A stretch of DNA of 64,000 bases. It comes from Hydractinia symbiolongicarpus. Lineage: Eukaryota; Cnidaria; Hydrozoa; Anthoathecata; Hydractiniidae. This document shows positions 36,137 to 49,415 of this stretch, piece by piece (the stretch's first letter is position 1; every line of letters starts with the position of its first letter). The notes below the pieces were generated by a model, which had not been told where the DNA came from, made no database searches, and saw only the letters and a program-made list of their open reading frames with translations. Both the position numbers and the translations under genes were made by a program. The stretch covers positions 3,164,001-3,228,000 of the forward strand of contig NC_079880.1 of NCBI RefSeq assembly GCF_029227915.1, read 5' to 3'.

Positions 36137-38589
36137 TGAGAAAACTCATTTCCAGAACGATTTTTTTAATTATTTTTTCACCACTAAAACGCATAAGACT
36201 TGTAATTTTTAAAAATGTTTTCATTTTTGATGAGACGCTGAATAAAAGCAGTTTAATCGCCGACAAACGAAATTCCGCAATTTACCGTAAATCCCGGACT
36301 CGGCCCGTATAGTCAAAAGTATACAAAGAAAGTACCCAGGGAGTAAACTCATTTCCCGAACGATTTTTTAAATTATTTTTTCACCACTAAAACGCATGAG
36401 ACTTGTAGTTGTCAAAAATGTTTTCATTTTTGTTGAGACGCTTAATGAAAGAGGTTTAATCACCGGCAAACGAAATCCGGCGTTTTCCCGTAAATCCGGG
36501 GCTTGGCCCGTATAGTCGAATGTATACAAAGAAAGTACCCAGGGAGTAAACTCATTTCCCGAACGATTTTTTAAATTTTTTTTTCACCACTAAAACGCAT
36601 GAGACTTGTAGTTTTTAAAAATGTTTTCATTTTTGATGAGACGCTTAATGAAAGAGGTTTAATCGCCGGAAAACGAAAACCCGCGATTTCCCGTAAATCC
36701 CGGGCTTGGCCCGTATAGTCGAATGTATACAAAGAAAGTACCCTGTGAGTAAACTCATTTCCAGAACGATTTTTTAAATTATTTTTTCACCACTAAAACG
36801 CATAAGACTTGTAGGTTTTAAAAATGTTTTCATTTTTGATGAGACGCTGAATAAAAGAAGTTTAATCGCCGGAAAACGAAAACCCGCGATTTCCCGTAAA
36901 TCCCGGCTTGGCCCGTATAGTCAAAAGTATACAAAGAAAGTACCCAGGGAGTAAACTCATTTCCCGAACGATTTTTTAATTTATTTTTTCACCACTAAAA
37001 CGCATGAGACTTTTAGTTTTCAAAAATGTTTTCATTTTTGATGAAACGCTGAATAAAAGAAGTTTAATCGCAGGCAAACGAAAACCCGCGATTTCCCGTA
37101 AATCCCGGCTTGGCCCGTATAGTCAAAAGTATACAAAGAAAGTACCCAGGGAGTAAACTCATTTCCCGAACGATTTTTTAAATTATTTTTTCACCACTAA
37201 AACGCATGAGACTTGCAGTTTTTAAAAATATTTTCATTTTTGATAAGACGCTGAATAAAAGCAGTTTAATCACCGGCAAACGAAATCCCGCGATTTCCCG
37301 TAAATCCGGGGCTTGGTCCGTATAGCCGAATGTATACAAAGAAAGTACCCAGGGAGTAAATTCATTTCCCGAACGATTTTTTAAATTTTTTTTTCACCAC
37401 TAAAACGCATGAGACTTGTAGTTTTTAAAAATGTTTTTATTTTTGATGAGACGCTGAATAAAAGACGTTTAATCGCCGGCAAACGAAAACCCGCGATTTC
37501 CCGTAAATCCCGGCTTGGCCCGTATAGTCAAAAGTATACAAAGAAAGTACCCAGGGAGTAAACTCATTTCCCGAACGATTTTTTAAATTATTTTTTCACC
37601 ACTAAAACGCATGAGACTTGTAGTTTTCAAAAATGTTTTCATTTTTGATGAGACGCTTAATGAAAGAGGTTTAATCGCCGGAAAACGAAAACCCGCGATT
37701 TCCCGTAAATCCCGGGCTTGGCCCGTATAGTCGAATGTATACAAAGAAAGTACCCTGTGAGAAAACTCATTTCCAGAACGATTTTTTTAATTATTTTTAC
37801 ACCACTAAAAGGCATAAGACTTGTAATTTTTAAAAATGTTTTCATTTTTGATGAGACGCTGAATAAAAGCAGTTTAATCGCCGGCAAACGAAATTCCGCA
37901 ATTTACCGTAAATCCCGGACTCGGCCCGTATAGTCAAAAGTATACAAAGAAAGTACCCAGGGAGTAAACTCATTTCCCGAACGATTTTTTAAATTTTTTT
38001 TTCACCACTAAAACGCATGAGACTTGTAGTTTTCAAAAATGTTTTCATTTTTGATGAGACGCTTAATGAAAGAGGTTTAATCGCCGGAAAACGAAAACCC
38101 GCGATTTCCCGTAAATCCCGGGCTTGGCCCGTATAGTCGAATGTATACAAAGAAAGTACCCTGTGAGTAAACTCATTTCCAGAACGATTTTTTAAATTAT
38201 TTTTTCACCACTAAAACGCATAAGACTTGTAGGTTTTAAAAATGTTTTCATTTTTGATGAGACGCTGAATAAAAGAAGTTTAATCGCCGGAAAACGAAAA
38301 CCCGCGATTTCCCGTAAATCCCGGCTTGGCCCGTATAGTCAAAAGTATACAAAGAAAGTACCCAGGGAGTAAACTCATTTCCCGAACGATTTTTTAATTT
38401 ATTTTTTCACCACTAAAACGCATGAGACTTTTAGTTTTCAAAAATGTTTTCATTTTTGATGAGACGCTGAATAAAAGAAGTTTAATCGCAGGCAAACGAA
38501 AACCCGCGATTTCCCGTAAATCCCGGCTTGGCCCGTATAGTCAAAAGTATACAAAGAAAGTACCCAGGGAGTAAACTCATTTCCCGAAC

Positions 38590-41500
38590 GATTTTTTAAA
38601 TTATCTTTTCACCACTAAAACGCATGAGACTTGTAGTTTTCAAAAATGTTTTCATTTTTGATGAGGCGCTGAATAAAAGCAGTTTAATCGCCGGCAAACG
38701 AAAACCTGCGATTTCCCTAAATCCGGACTCGGCCCGTATAGTCAAAAGTATACAAAGAAAGTACCCAGGGAGTAAACTCATTTCCAGAACGATTTTTTAA
38801 ATTATTTTTTCCCCACTAAAACGCATGAGACTTGTAGTTATCAAAAATGTTTTCATTTTTGATGAGACGCTTAATGAGAGAGGTTTAATCGCTGGCAAAC
38901 GAAATCTCGCGTTTTCCCGTAAATCCGGGGCTTGGCCCGTATAGTCGAATGTATACAAAGAAAGTACCCAGGGAGTAAACTCATTTCCCGAACGATTTTT
39001 TAAATTTTTTTTTCACCACTAAAACGCATGAGACTTGTAGTTTTCAAAAATGTTTTCATTTTTGATGAGACGCTTAATGAAAGAGGTTTAATCGCCGGAA
39101 AACGAAAACCCGCGATTTCCCGTAAATCCCGGGCTTGGCCCGTATAGTCGAATGTATACAAAGAAAGTACCCTGTGAGTAAACTCATTTCCAGAACGATT
39201 TTTTAAATTATTTTTTCACCACTAAAACGCATAAGACTTGTAGTTTTTAAAAATGTTTTCATTTTTGATGAGACGCTGAATAAAAACAGTTTAATTGCCG
39301 GCAAACGAAAATCCGCGATTTCCCGTAAATCCCGGACTCGGCCGTATAGTCAAAAGTATACAAAGAAAGTACCCAGGGAGTAAACTCAATTCCCGAACGA
39401 TTTTTTAAATTATTTTTTCACCACTAAAACGCATGAAACTTGTAGTTTTCAAAAATGTTTTCATTTTTGATGAGACGCTTAATGAAAGAGGTTTAATCGC
39501 CGGAAAACGAAAACCCGCGATTTCCCGTAAATCCCGGGCTTGGCCCGTATAGTCAAAAGTATACAAAGAAAGTACCCAGGGAGTAAACTCATTTCCCGAA
39601 CGATTTTTTAATTTATTTTTTCACCACTAAAACGCATGAGACTTGTAGTTGTCAAAAATGTTTTCATTTTTGTTGAGACGCTTAATGAAAGAGGTTTAAT
39701 CACCGGCAAACGAAATCCGGCGTTTTCCCGTAAATCCGGGGCTTGGCCCGTATAGTCGAATGTATACAAAGAAAGTACCCAGGGAGTAAACTCATTTCCC
39801 GAACGATTTTTTAAATTTTTTTTTCACCACTAAAACGCATGAGACTTGTAGTTTTCAAAAATGTTTTCATTTTTGATGAGACGCTTAATGAAAGAGGTTT
39901 AATCGCCGGAAAACGAAAACCCGCGATTTCCCGTAAATCCCGGGCTTGGCCCGTATAGTCGAATGTATACAAAGAAAGTACCCTGTGAGTAAACTCATTT
40001 CCAGAACGATTTTTTAAATTATTTTTTCACCACTAAAACGCATAAGACTTGTAGGTTTTAAAAATGTTTTCATTTTTGATGAAACGCTGAATAAAAGAAG
40101 TTTAATCGCCGGAAAACGAAAACCCGCGATTTCCCGTAAATCCCGGCTTGGCCCGTATAGTCAAAAGTATACAAAGAAAGTACCCAGGGAGTAAACTCAT
40201 TTCCCGAACGATTTTTTAATTTATTTTTTCACCACTAAAACGCATGAGACTTTTAGTTTTCAAAAATGTTTTCATTTTTGATGAGACGCTGAATAAAAGA
40301 AGTTTAATCGCAGGCAAACGAAAACCCGCGATTTCCCGTAAATCCCGGCTTGGCCCGTATAGTCAAAAGTATACAAAGAAAGTACCCAGGGAGTAAACTC
40401 ATTTCCCGAACGATTTTTTAAATTATTTTTTCACCACTAAAACGCATGAGACTTGTAGTTTTCAAAAATGTTTTCATTTTTGATGAGGCGCTGAATAAAA
40501 GCAGTTTAATCGCCGGCAAACGAAAACCTGCGATTTCCCTAAATCCGGACTCGGCCCGTATAGTCAAAAGTATACAAAGAAAGTACCCAGGGAGTAAACT
40601 CATTTCCAGAACGATTTTTTAAATTATTTTTTCACCACTAAAACGCATGAGACTTGTAGTTATCAAAAATGTTTTCATTTTTGATGAGACGCTTAATGAG
40701 AGAGGTTTAATCGCTGGCAAACTAAATCTCGCGTTTTCCCGTAAATCCGGGGCTTGGCCCGTATAGTCGAATGTATACAAAGAAAGTACCCAGGGAGTAA
40801 ACTCATTTCCCGAACGATTTTTTAAATTTTTTTTTCACCACTAAAACGCATGAGACTTGTAGTTTTCAAAAATGTTTTCATTTTTGATGAGACGCTTAAT
40901 GAAAGAGGTTTAATCGCCGGAAAACGAAAACCCGCGATTTCCCGTAAATCCCGGGCTTGGCCCGTAAAGTCGAATGTATACAAAGAAAGTACCCTGTGAG
41001 TAAACTCATTTCCAGAACGATTTTTTAAATTATTTTTTCACCACTAAAACGCATAAGACTTGTAGTTTTTAAAAATGTTTTCATTTTTGATGAGACGCTG
41101 AATAAAAACAGTTTAATTGCCGGCAAACGAAAATCCGCGATTTCCCGTAAATCCCGGACTCGGCCGTATAGTCAAAAGTATACAAAGAAAGTACCCAGGG
41201 AGTAAACTCAATTCCCGAACGATTTTTTAAATTATTTTTTCACCACTAAAACGCATGAGACTTGTAGTTTTCAAAAATGTTTTCATTTTTGATGAGACGC
41301 TTAATGAAAGAGGTTTAATCGCCGGAAAACGAAAACCCGCGATTTCCCGTAAATCCCGGGCTTGGCCCGTATAGTCAAAAGTATACAAAGAAAGTACCCA
41401 GGGAGTAAACTCATTTCCCGAACGATTTTTTAATTTATTTTTTCACCACTAAAACGCATGAGACTTTTAGTTTTCAAAAATGTTTTCATTTTTGATGAGA

Positions 41501-44500
41501 CGCTGAATAAAAGAAGTTTAATCGCAGGCAAACGAAAACCCGCGATTTCCCGTAAATCCCGGCTTGGCCCGTATAGTCAAAAGTATACAAAGAAAGTACC
41601 CAGGGAGTAAACTCATTTCCCGAACGATTTTTTAAATTATTTTTTCACCACTAAAACGCATGAGAATTGTAGTTTTCGAAAATGTTTTCATTTTTGATGA
41701 GGCGCTGAATAAAAGCAGTTTAATCGCCGGCAAACGAAAACCTGCGATTTCCCTAAATCCGGACTCGGCCCGTATAGTCAAAAGTATACAAAGAAAGTAC
41801 CCAGGGAGTAAACTCATTTCCAGAACGATTTTTTAAATTATTTTTTCACCACTAAAACGCATGAGACTTGTAGTTATCAAAAATGTTTTCATTTTTGATG
41901 AGACGCTTAATGAGAGAGGTTTAATCGCTGGCAAACTAAATCTCGCGTTTTCCCGTAAATCCGGGGCTTGGCCCGTATAGTCGAATGTATACAAAGAAAG
42001 TACCCAGGGAGTAAACTCATTTCCCGAACGATTTTTTAAAATTTTTTTTCACCACTAAAACGCATGAGACTTGTAGTTTTCAAAAATGTTTTCATTTTTG
42101 ATGAGACGCTTAATGAAAGAGGTTTAATCGCCGGAAAACGAAAACCCGCGATTTCCCGTAAATCCCGGGCTTGGCCCGTAAAGTCGAATGTATACAAAGA
42201 AAGTACCCTGTGAGTAAACTCATTTCCAGAACGATTTTTTAAATTATTTTTTCACCACTAAAACGCATAAGACTTGTAGTTTTTAAAAATGTTTTCATTT
42301 TTGATGAGACGCTGAATAAAAACAGTTTAATTGCCGGCAAACGAAAATCCGCGATTTCCCGTAAATCCCGGACTCGGCCGTATAGTCAAAAGTATACAAA
42401 GAAAGTACCCAGGGAGTAAACTCAATTCCCGAACGATTTTTTAAATTATTTTTTCACCACTAAAACGCATGAGACTTGTAGTTTTCAAAAATGTTTTCAT
42501 TTTTGATGAGACGCTTAATGAAAGAGGTTTAATCGCCGGAAAACGAAAACCCGCGATTTCCCGTAAATCCCGGGCTTGGCCCGTATAGTCAAAAGTATAC
42601 AAAGAAAGTACCCAGGGAGTAAACTCATTTCCCGAACGATTTTTTAATTTATTTTTTCACCACTAAAACGCATGAGACTTTTAGTTTTCAAAAATGTTTT
42701 CATTTTTGATGAGACGCTGAATAAAAGAAGTTTAATCGCCGGCAAACGAAAACCCGCGATTTCCCGTAAATCCCGGCTTGGCCCGTATAGTCAAAAGTAT
42801 ACAAAGAAAGTACCCAGGGAGTAAACTCATTTCCCGAACGATTTTTTAAATTATTTTTTCACCACTAAAACGCATGAGACTTGTAGTTTTCAAAAATGTT
42901 TTCATTTTTGATGAGGCGCTGAATAAAAGCAGTTTAATCGCCGGCAAACGAAAACCTGCGATTTCCCTAAATCCGGACTCGGCCCGTATAGTCAAAAGTA
43001 TACAAAGAAAGTACCCAGGGAGTAAACTCATTTCCAGAACGATTTTTTAAATTATTTTTTCACCACTAAAACGCATGAGACTTGTAGTTATCAAAAATGT
43101 TTTCATTTTTGATGAGACGCTTAATGAGAGAGGTTTAATCGCTGGCAAACGAAATCTCGCGTTTTCCCGTAAATCCGGGGCTTGGCCCGTATAGTCGAAT
43201 GTATACAAAGAAAGTACCCAGGGAGTAAACTCATTTCCCGAACGATTTTTTAAATTTTTTTTTCACCACTAAAACGCATGAGACTTGTAGTTTTCAAAAA
43301 TGTTTTCATTTTTGATGAGACGCTTAATGAAAGAGGTTTAATCGCCGGAAAACGAAAACCCGCGATTTCCCGTAAATCCCGGGCTTGGCCCGTATAGTCG
43401 AATGTATACAAAGAAAGTACCCTGTGAGTAAACTCATTTCCAGAACGATTTTTTAAATTATTTTTTCACCACTAAAACGCATAAGACTTGTAGGTTTTAA
43501 AAATGTTTTCATTTTTGATGAGACGCTGAATAAAAGAAGTTTAATCGCCGGAAAACGAAAACCCGCGATTTCCCGTAAATCCCGCCTTGGCCCGTATAGT
43601 CAAAAGTATACAAAGAAAGTACCCAGGGAGTAAACTCAATTCCCGAACGATTTTTTAAATTATTTTTTCACCACTAAAACGCATGAGACTTGTAGTTTTC
43701 AAAAATGTTTTCATTTTTGATGAGACGCTTAATGAAAGAGGTTTAATCGCCGGAAAACGAAAACCCGCGATTTCCCGTAAATCCCGGGCTTGGCCCGTAT
43801 AGTCAAAAGTATACAAAGAAAGTACCCAGGGAGTAAACTCATTTCCCGAACGATTTTTTAATTTATTTTTTCACCACTAAAACGCATGAGACTTTTAGTT
43901 TTCAAAAATGTTTTCATTTTTGATGAGACGCTGAATAAAAGAAGTTTAATCGCCGGCAAACGAAAACCCGCGATTTCCCGTAAATCCCGGCTTGGCCCGT
44001 ATAGTCAAAAGTATACAAAGAAAGTACCCAGGGAGTAAACTCATTTCCCGAACGATTTTTTAAATTATTTTTTCACCACTAAAACGCATGAGACTTGTAG
44101 TTTTCAAAAATGTTTTCATTTTTGATGAGGCGCTGAATAAAAGCAGTTTAATCGCCGGCAAACGAAAACCTGCGATTTCCCTAAATCCGGACTCGGCCCG
44201 TATAGTCAAAAGTATACAAAGAAAGTACCCAGGGAGTAAACTCATTTCCAGAACGATTTTTTAAATTATTTTTTCACCACTAAAACGCATGAGACTTGTA
44301 GTTATCAAAAATGTTTTCATTTTTGATGAGACGCTTAATGAGAGAGGTTTAATCGCTGGCAAACGAAATCTCGCGTTTTCCCGTAAATCCGGGGCTTGGC
44401 CCGTATAGTCGAATGTATACAAAGAAAGTACCCAGGGAGTAAACTCATTTCCCGAACGATTTTTTAAATTTTTTTTTCACCACTAAAACGCATGAGACTT

Positions 44501-45280
44501 GTAGTTTTCAAAAATGTTTTCATTTTTGATGAGACGCTTAATGAAAGAGGTTTAATCGCCGGAAAACGAAAACCCGCGATTTCCCGTAAATCCCGGGCTT
44601 GGCCCGTATAGTCGAATGTATACAAAGAAAGTACCCTGTGAGTAAACTCATTTCCAGAACGATTTTTTAAATTATTTTTTCACCACTAAAACGCATAAGA
44701 CTTGTAGGTTTTAAAAATGTTTTCATTTTTGATGAGACGCTGAATAAAAGAAGTTTAATCGCCGGAAAACGAAAACCCGCGATTTCCCGTAAATCCCGGC
44801 TTGGCCCGTATAGTCAAAAGTATACAAAGAAAGTACCCAGGGAGTAAACTCATTTCCCGAACGATTTTTTAATTTATTTTTTCACCACTAAAACGCATGA
44901 GACTTTTAGTTTTTAAAAATGTTTTCATTTTTGATGAGACGCTGAATAAAAGAAGTTTAATCGCAGGCAAACGAAAACCCGCGATTTCCCGTAAATCCCG
45001 GCTTGGCCCGTATAGTCAAAAGTATACAAAGAAAGTACCCAGGGAGTAAACTCATTTCCCGAACGATTTTTTAAATTATTTTTTCACCACTAAAACGCAT
45101 GAGACTTGTAGTTTTCAAAAATGTTTTCATTTTTGATAAGGCGCTGAATAAAAGCAGTTTAATCGCCGGCAAACGAAAACCTGCGATTTCCCTAAATCCC
45201 GGACTCGGCCCGTATAGTCAAAAGTATACAAAGAAAGTACCCAGGGAGTAAACTCATTTCCAGAACGATTTTTTAAATTA
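38590..45280 (-). repeat. HOR region with 6-monomer (1214 bp) periodicity
   Basis: The marker gatgaggcgctgaataaaagcag recurs near 38665, 40487, 41701, 42915, 44129 and, as gataaggcgctg, near 45139. Spacings are 1822, 1214, 1214, 1214 and 1010 bp, that is 9, 6, 6, 6 and 5 monomers. Copies are nearly identical. Variants shared by subsets of copies, such as agtcgaatg preceded by cccgtaaag at about 40970 and 42180, show stepwise amplification. Confidence 0.85.
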
Positions 45281-48200
45281 TTTTTTCACCACTAAAACGC
45301 ATGAGACTTGTAGTTATCAAAAATGTTTTCATTTTTGATGAAACGCTTAATGAGAGAGGTTTAATCGCCGGCAAACGAAATCTCGCGTTTTCCCGTAAAT
45401 CCGGGGCTTGGCCCGTATAGTCGAATGTATACAAAGAAAGTACCCAGGGAGTAAACTCATTTCCCGAACGATTTTTTAAAATTTTTTTTCACCACTAAAA
45501 CGCATGAGACTTGTAGTTTTCAAAAATGTTTTCATTTTTGATGAGACGCTTAATGAAAGAGGTTTAATCGCCGGAAAACGAAAACCCGCGATTTCCCGTA
45601 AATCCCGGGCTTGGCCCGTATAGTCGAATGTATACAAAGAAAGTACCCAGGGAGTAAACTCATTTCCAGAACGATTTTTTAAATTATTTTTTCACCACTA
45701 AAACGCATGAGACTTGTAGTTTTCAAAAATGTTTTCATTTTTGATGAGACGCTTAATGAAAGAGGTTTAATCGCCGGAAAACGAAAACCCGCGATTTCCC
45801 GTAAATCCCGGGCTTGGCCCGTATAGTCGAATGTATACAAAGAAAGTACCCTGTGAGTAAACTCATTTCCAGAACGATTTTTTAAATTATTTTTTCACCA
45901 CTAAAACGCATAAGACTTGTAGTTTTTAAAAATGTTTTAATTTTTGATGAGACGCTGAATAAAAACAGTTTAATCGCCGGCAAACGAAAATCCGCGATTT
46001 CCCGTAAATCCCGGACTCGGCCGTATAGTCAAAAGTATACAAAGAAAGTACCCAGGGAGTAAACTCAATTCCCGAACGATTTTTTAAATTATTTTTTCAC
46101 CACTAAAACGCATGAGACTTGTAGTTGTCAAAAATGTTTTCATTTTTGATGAGACTCTTAATGAAAGAGGTTTAATCGCCGGCAAACGAAATCCCGCGTA
46201 TTCCCGTAAATCCGGGGCTTGGCCCGTATAGTCGAATGTATACAAAGAAAGTACCCAGGGAGTAAACTAATTTCCCGAACGATTTTTTAAATTACTTTTT
46301 CACCACTAAAACGCATGAGACTTGTAGTTTTCAAAAATGTTTTCAATTTTGATGAGACGCTGAATAAAAGAAGTTTAATCGCCGGCAAACGAAAACCCGC
46401 GATTTCCCGTAAATCCCGGCTTGGCCGGTATAGTCAAAAGTATACAAAGAAAGTACCCAGGGAGTAAACTCATTTCCCGAAGGATTTTTTAAATTATTTT
46501 TTCACCACTAAAACGCATGAGACTTGTAGTTTTCAAAAATGTTTTCATTTTTGATGAGACGCTGAATAAAAGCAGTTTAATCGCCGGCAAACGAAAATCC
46601 GCGATTTCCCGTAAATCCCGGACTCGGCCCGTATAGACAAAAGTATACAAAGAAAGTACCCAGGGAGTAAACTCATTTCCCGAACGATTTTTTAAATTAT
46701 TTTTTCACCACTAAAACGCATTAGACTTGTAGTTGTCAAAAATGTTTTCATTTTTGATGAGACGCTTAATGAAAGAGGTTTAATCGCCGGCAAACGAAAT
46801 CCAGCGTTTTCCCGTAAATCCGGGGCTAGGCCCGCATAGTCGAATGTATACAAAGAAAGTACCCAGGGAGTAAACTCATTTCCCGAACAATTTTTTAAAT
46901 TTTTTTTCACCACTAAAACGCATGAGACTTGTAGTTTTCAAAAATGTTTTCATTTTTGATGAGACGCTGAATAAAAGAAGTTTAATCGCCGGCAAACGAA
47001 AACCCGCGATTTCCCGTAAATCCCGGCTTGGCTGGTATAGTCAAAAGTATACAAAGAAAGTACCCAGGGAGTAAACTCATTTCCCGAAGGAATTTTTAAA
47101 TTATTTTTTCACCACTAAAACGCATGAGACTTGTAGTTTTCAAAAATGTTTTCATTTTTGATGAGACGCTGAATAAAAGAAGTTTAATCGCCGGCAAACG
47201 AAAACCCGCGATTTCCCGTAAATCCCGGATTGGCCCGTATAGTCAAAAGTATACAAAGAAAGTACCCAGGGAGTAAACTCATTTCCCGAACGATTTTTTA
47301 AATTATTTTTTCACCACTAAAACGCTGAGACTTGTAGTTTTCAAAAATGTTTTCATTTTTGATGAGACGCTGAATAAAAGCAGTTTAATCGCCGGCAAAC
47401 GAAAATCCGCGATTTCCCGTAAATCCCGGACTCGGCCCGTATAGTCAAATGTATACAAAGAAAGTACCCAGGGAGTAAACTCATTTCCCGAACGATTTTT
47501 TAAATTATTTTTTCACAACTAAAACGCATGAGACTTGTAGTTGTCAAAAATGTTTTCATTTTTGATGAGACGCCTAATGAAAGAGGTTTAATCGCCGGCA
47601 AACAAAATCCGGCGTTTTCCCGTAAATCCGGGTTTCGGCCCGCATAGTCGAATGTATACAAAGAAAGTACCCAGGGAGTAAACTCATTTCCCGAACAATT
47701 TTTTAAATTTTTTTTTCACCACTAAAACGCATGAGACTTGTAGTTTTCAAAAATGTTTTCATTTTTGATGAGACGCTTAATCAAAGAGGTTTAATCGCCG
47801 GAAAACGAAAACCCGCGATTTCCTGTAAATCCTGAGCTTGGTCCGTATAGTCGAATGTATACAAAGAAAGTACCCTGTGAGTAAACTCATTTCCAGAACG
47901 ATTTTTTAAATTATTTTTTCACCACTAAAACGCATAAGACTTGTAGGTTTTAAAAATGTTTTCATTTTTGATGAGACGCTGAATAAAAGAAGTTTAATCG
48001 CCGGCAAACGAAAACCCGCGATTTCCCGTAAATCCCGGCTTGGCCCGTATAGTCAAAAGTATACAAAGAAAGTACCCAGGGAGTAAACTCATTTCCCGAA
48101 TGATTTTTTAAATTATATTTTCACCACTAAAACGCATGAGACTTGTAGTTTTCAAAAATGTTTTCATTTTTGATGAGACGCTGAATAAAAGCAGTTTAAT

Positions 48201-49247
48201 CGCCGGCAAACGAAAATCCGCGATTTCCCGTAAATCCCGGACTCGGCCCGTATAGACAAAAGTATACAAAGAAAGTACCCAGGGAGTAAACTCATTTCCC
48301 GAACGATTTTTTAAATTATTTTTTCACCACTAAAACGCATTAGACTTGTAGTTGTCAAAAATGTTTTCATTTTTGATGAGACGCTTAATGAAAGAGGTTT
48401 AATCGCCGGCAAACGAAATCCAGCGTTTTCCCGTAAATCCGGGGCTTGGCCCGCATAGTCGAATGTATACAAAGAAAGTACCCAGGGAGTAAACTCATTT
48501 CCCGAACAATTTTTTAAATTTTTTTTTCACCACTAAAACGCATGAGACTTGTAGTTTTCAAAAATGTTTTCATTTTTGATGAAGCTCTTAATGAAAGAGG
48601 TTTAATCGCCGGCAAACGAAATCCCGCGTTTTCCCGTAAATCCGGGGCTTGGCCCGTATAGTCGAATGTATACAAAGAAAGTACCCAGGGAGTAAACTCA
48701 TTTCCCGAACGATTTTTTAAATTTTTTTTCACCACTAAAACGCATGAGACTTGTAGTTTTCAAAAATGTTTTCATTTTTGATGAGACGCTGAATAAAAGA
48801 AGTTTAATCGCCGGCAAACGAAAACCCGCGATTTCCCGTAAATCCCGGCTTGGCTGGTATAGTCAAAAGTATACAAAGAAAGTACCCAGGGAGTAAACTC
48901 ATTTCCCGAAGGAATTTTTAAATTATTTTTTCACCACTAAAACGCATGAGACTTGTAGTTTTCAAAAATGTTTTCATTTTTGATGAGACGCTGAATAAAA
49001 GAAGTTTAATCGCCGGCAAACGAAAACCCGCGATTTCCCGTAAATCCCGGATTGGCCCGTATAGTCAAAAGTATACAAAGTAAGTACCCAGGGAGTAAAC
49101 TCATTTCCCGAACGATTTTTTAAATTATTTTTTCACCACTAAAACGCTGAGACTTGTAGTTTTCAAAAATGTTTTCATTTTTGATGAGACGCTGAATAAA
49201 AGCAGTTTAATCGCCGGCAAACGAAAATCCGCGATTTCCCGTAAATC

Positions 49248-49415
49248 TATTTATTTATTTATTTATTTCCGAATTTATATACAGGATGAGTATGTCAGTA
49301 AAAAATACTGTTATAAATATACGTCCTGTTTATGCATACGTTAAAATCTAGTTAGTAATATATATTAAAAATGCAAAGAAAAGTATCAAACTGAAAAAAA
49401 TATAATCTCAAAAAT
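49248..49415. other. 168-bp AT-rich insertion of unknown origin
   Basis: Between cccgtaaatc and ctcggcccg the satellite is interrupted by a TTTA run (49248-49267) followed by unique AT-rich sequence. The equivalent intact site in the neighbouring 9-mer HOR copy (47421-47435) reads aaatc-ccgga-ctcgg, so the insertion replaced 5 bp (ccgga) and made no clear target duplication. On the minus strand it would end in a TAAA-type simple tail, like the 3' end of a truncated non-LTR retroelement or SINE; repair filler DNA is equally possible. No ORF. Confidence 0.75.

Larger units (their letters stand above)
36133..49247 (-). repeat. Satellite block 4, ~65 monomers, - orientation
   Basis: Same satellite in reverse orientation, with no gene. 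Its first monomers (36137-36350) closely resemble 37758-37975, which continue from the intact empty copy of the transposon target at 37754-37757. It contains the 6-monomer HOR region and 9-monomer repeats, for example markers near 47322 and 49144 spaced 1822 bp. Confidence 0.97.
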
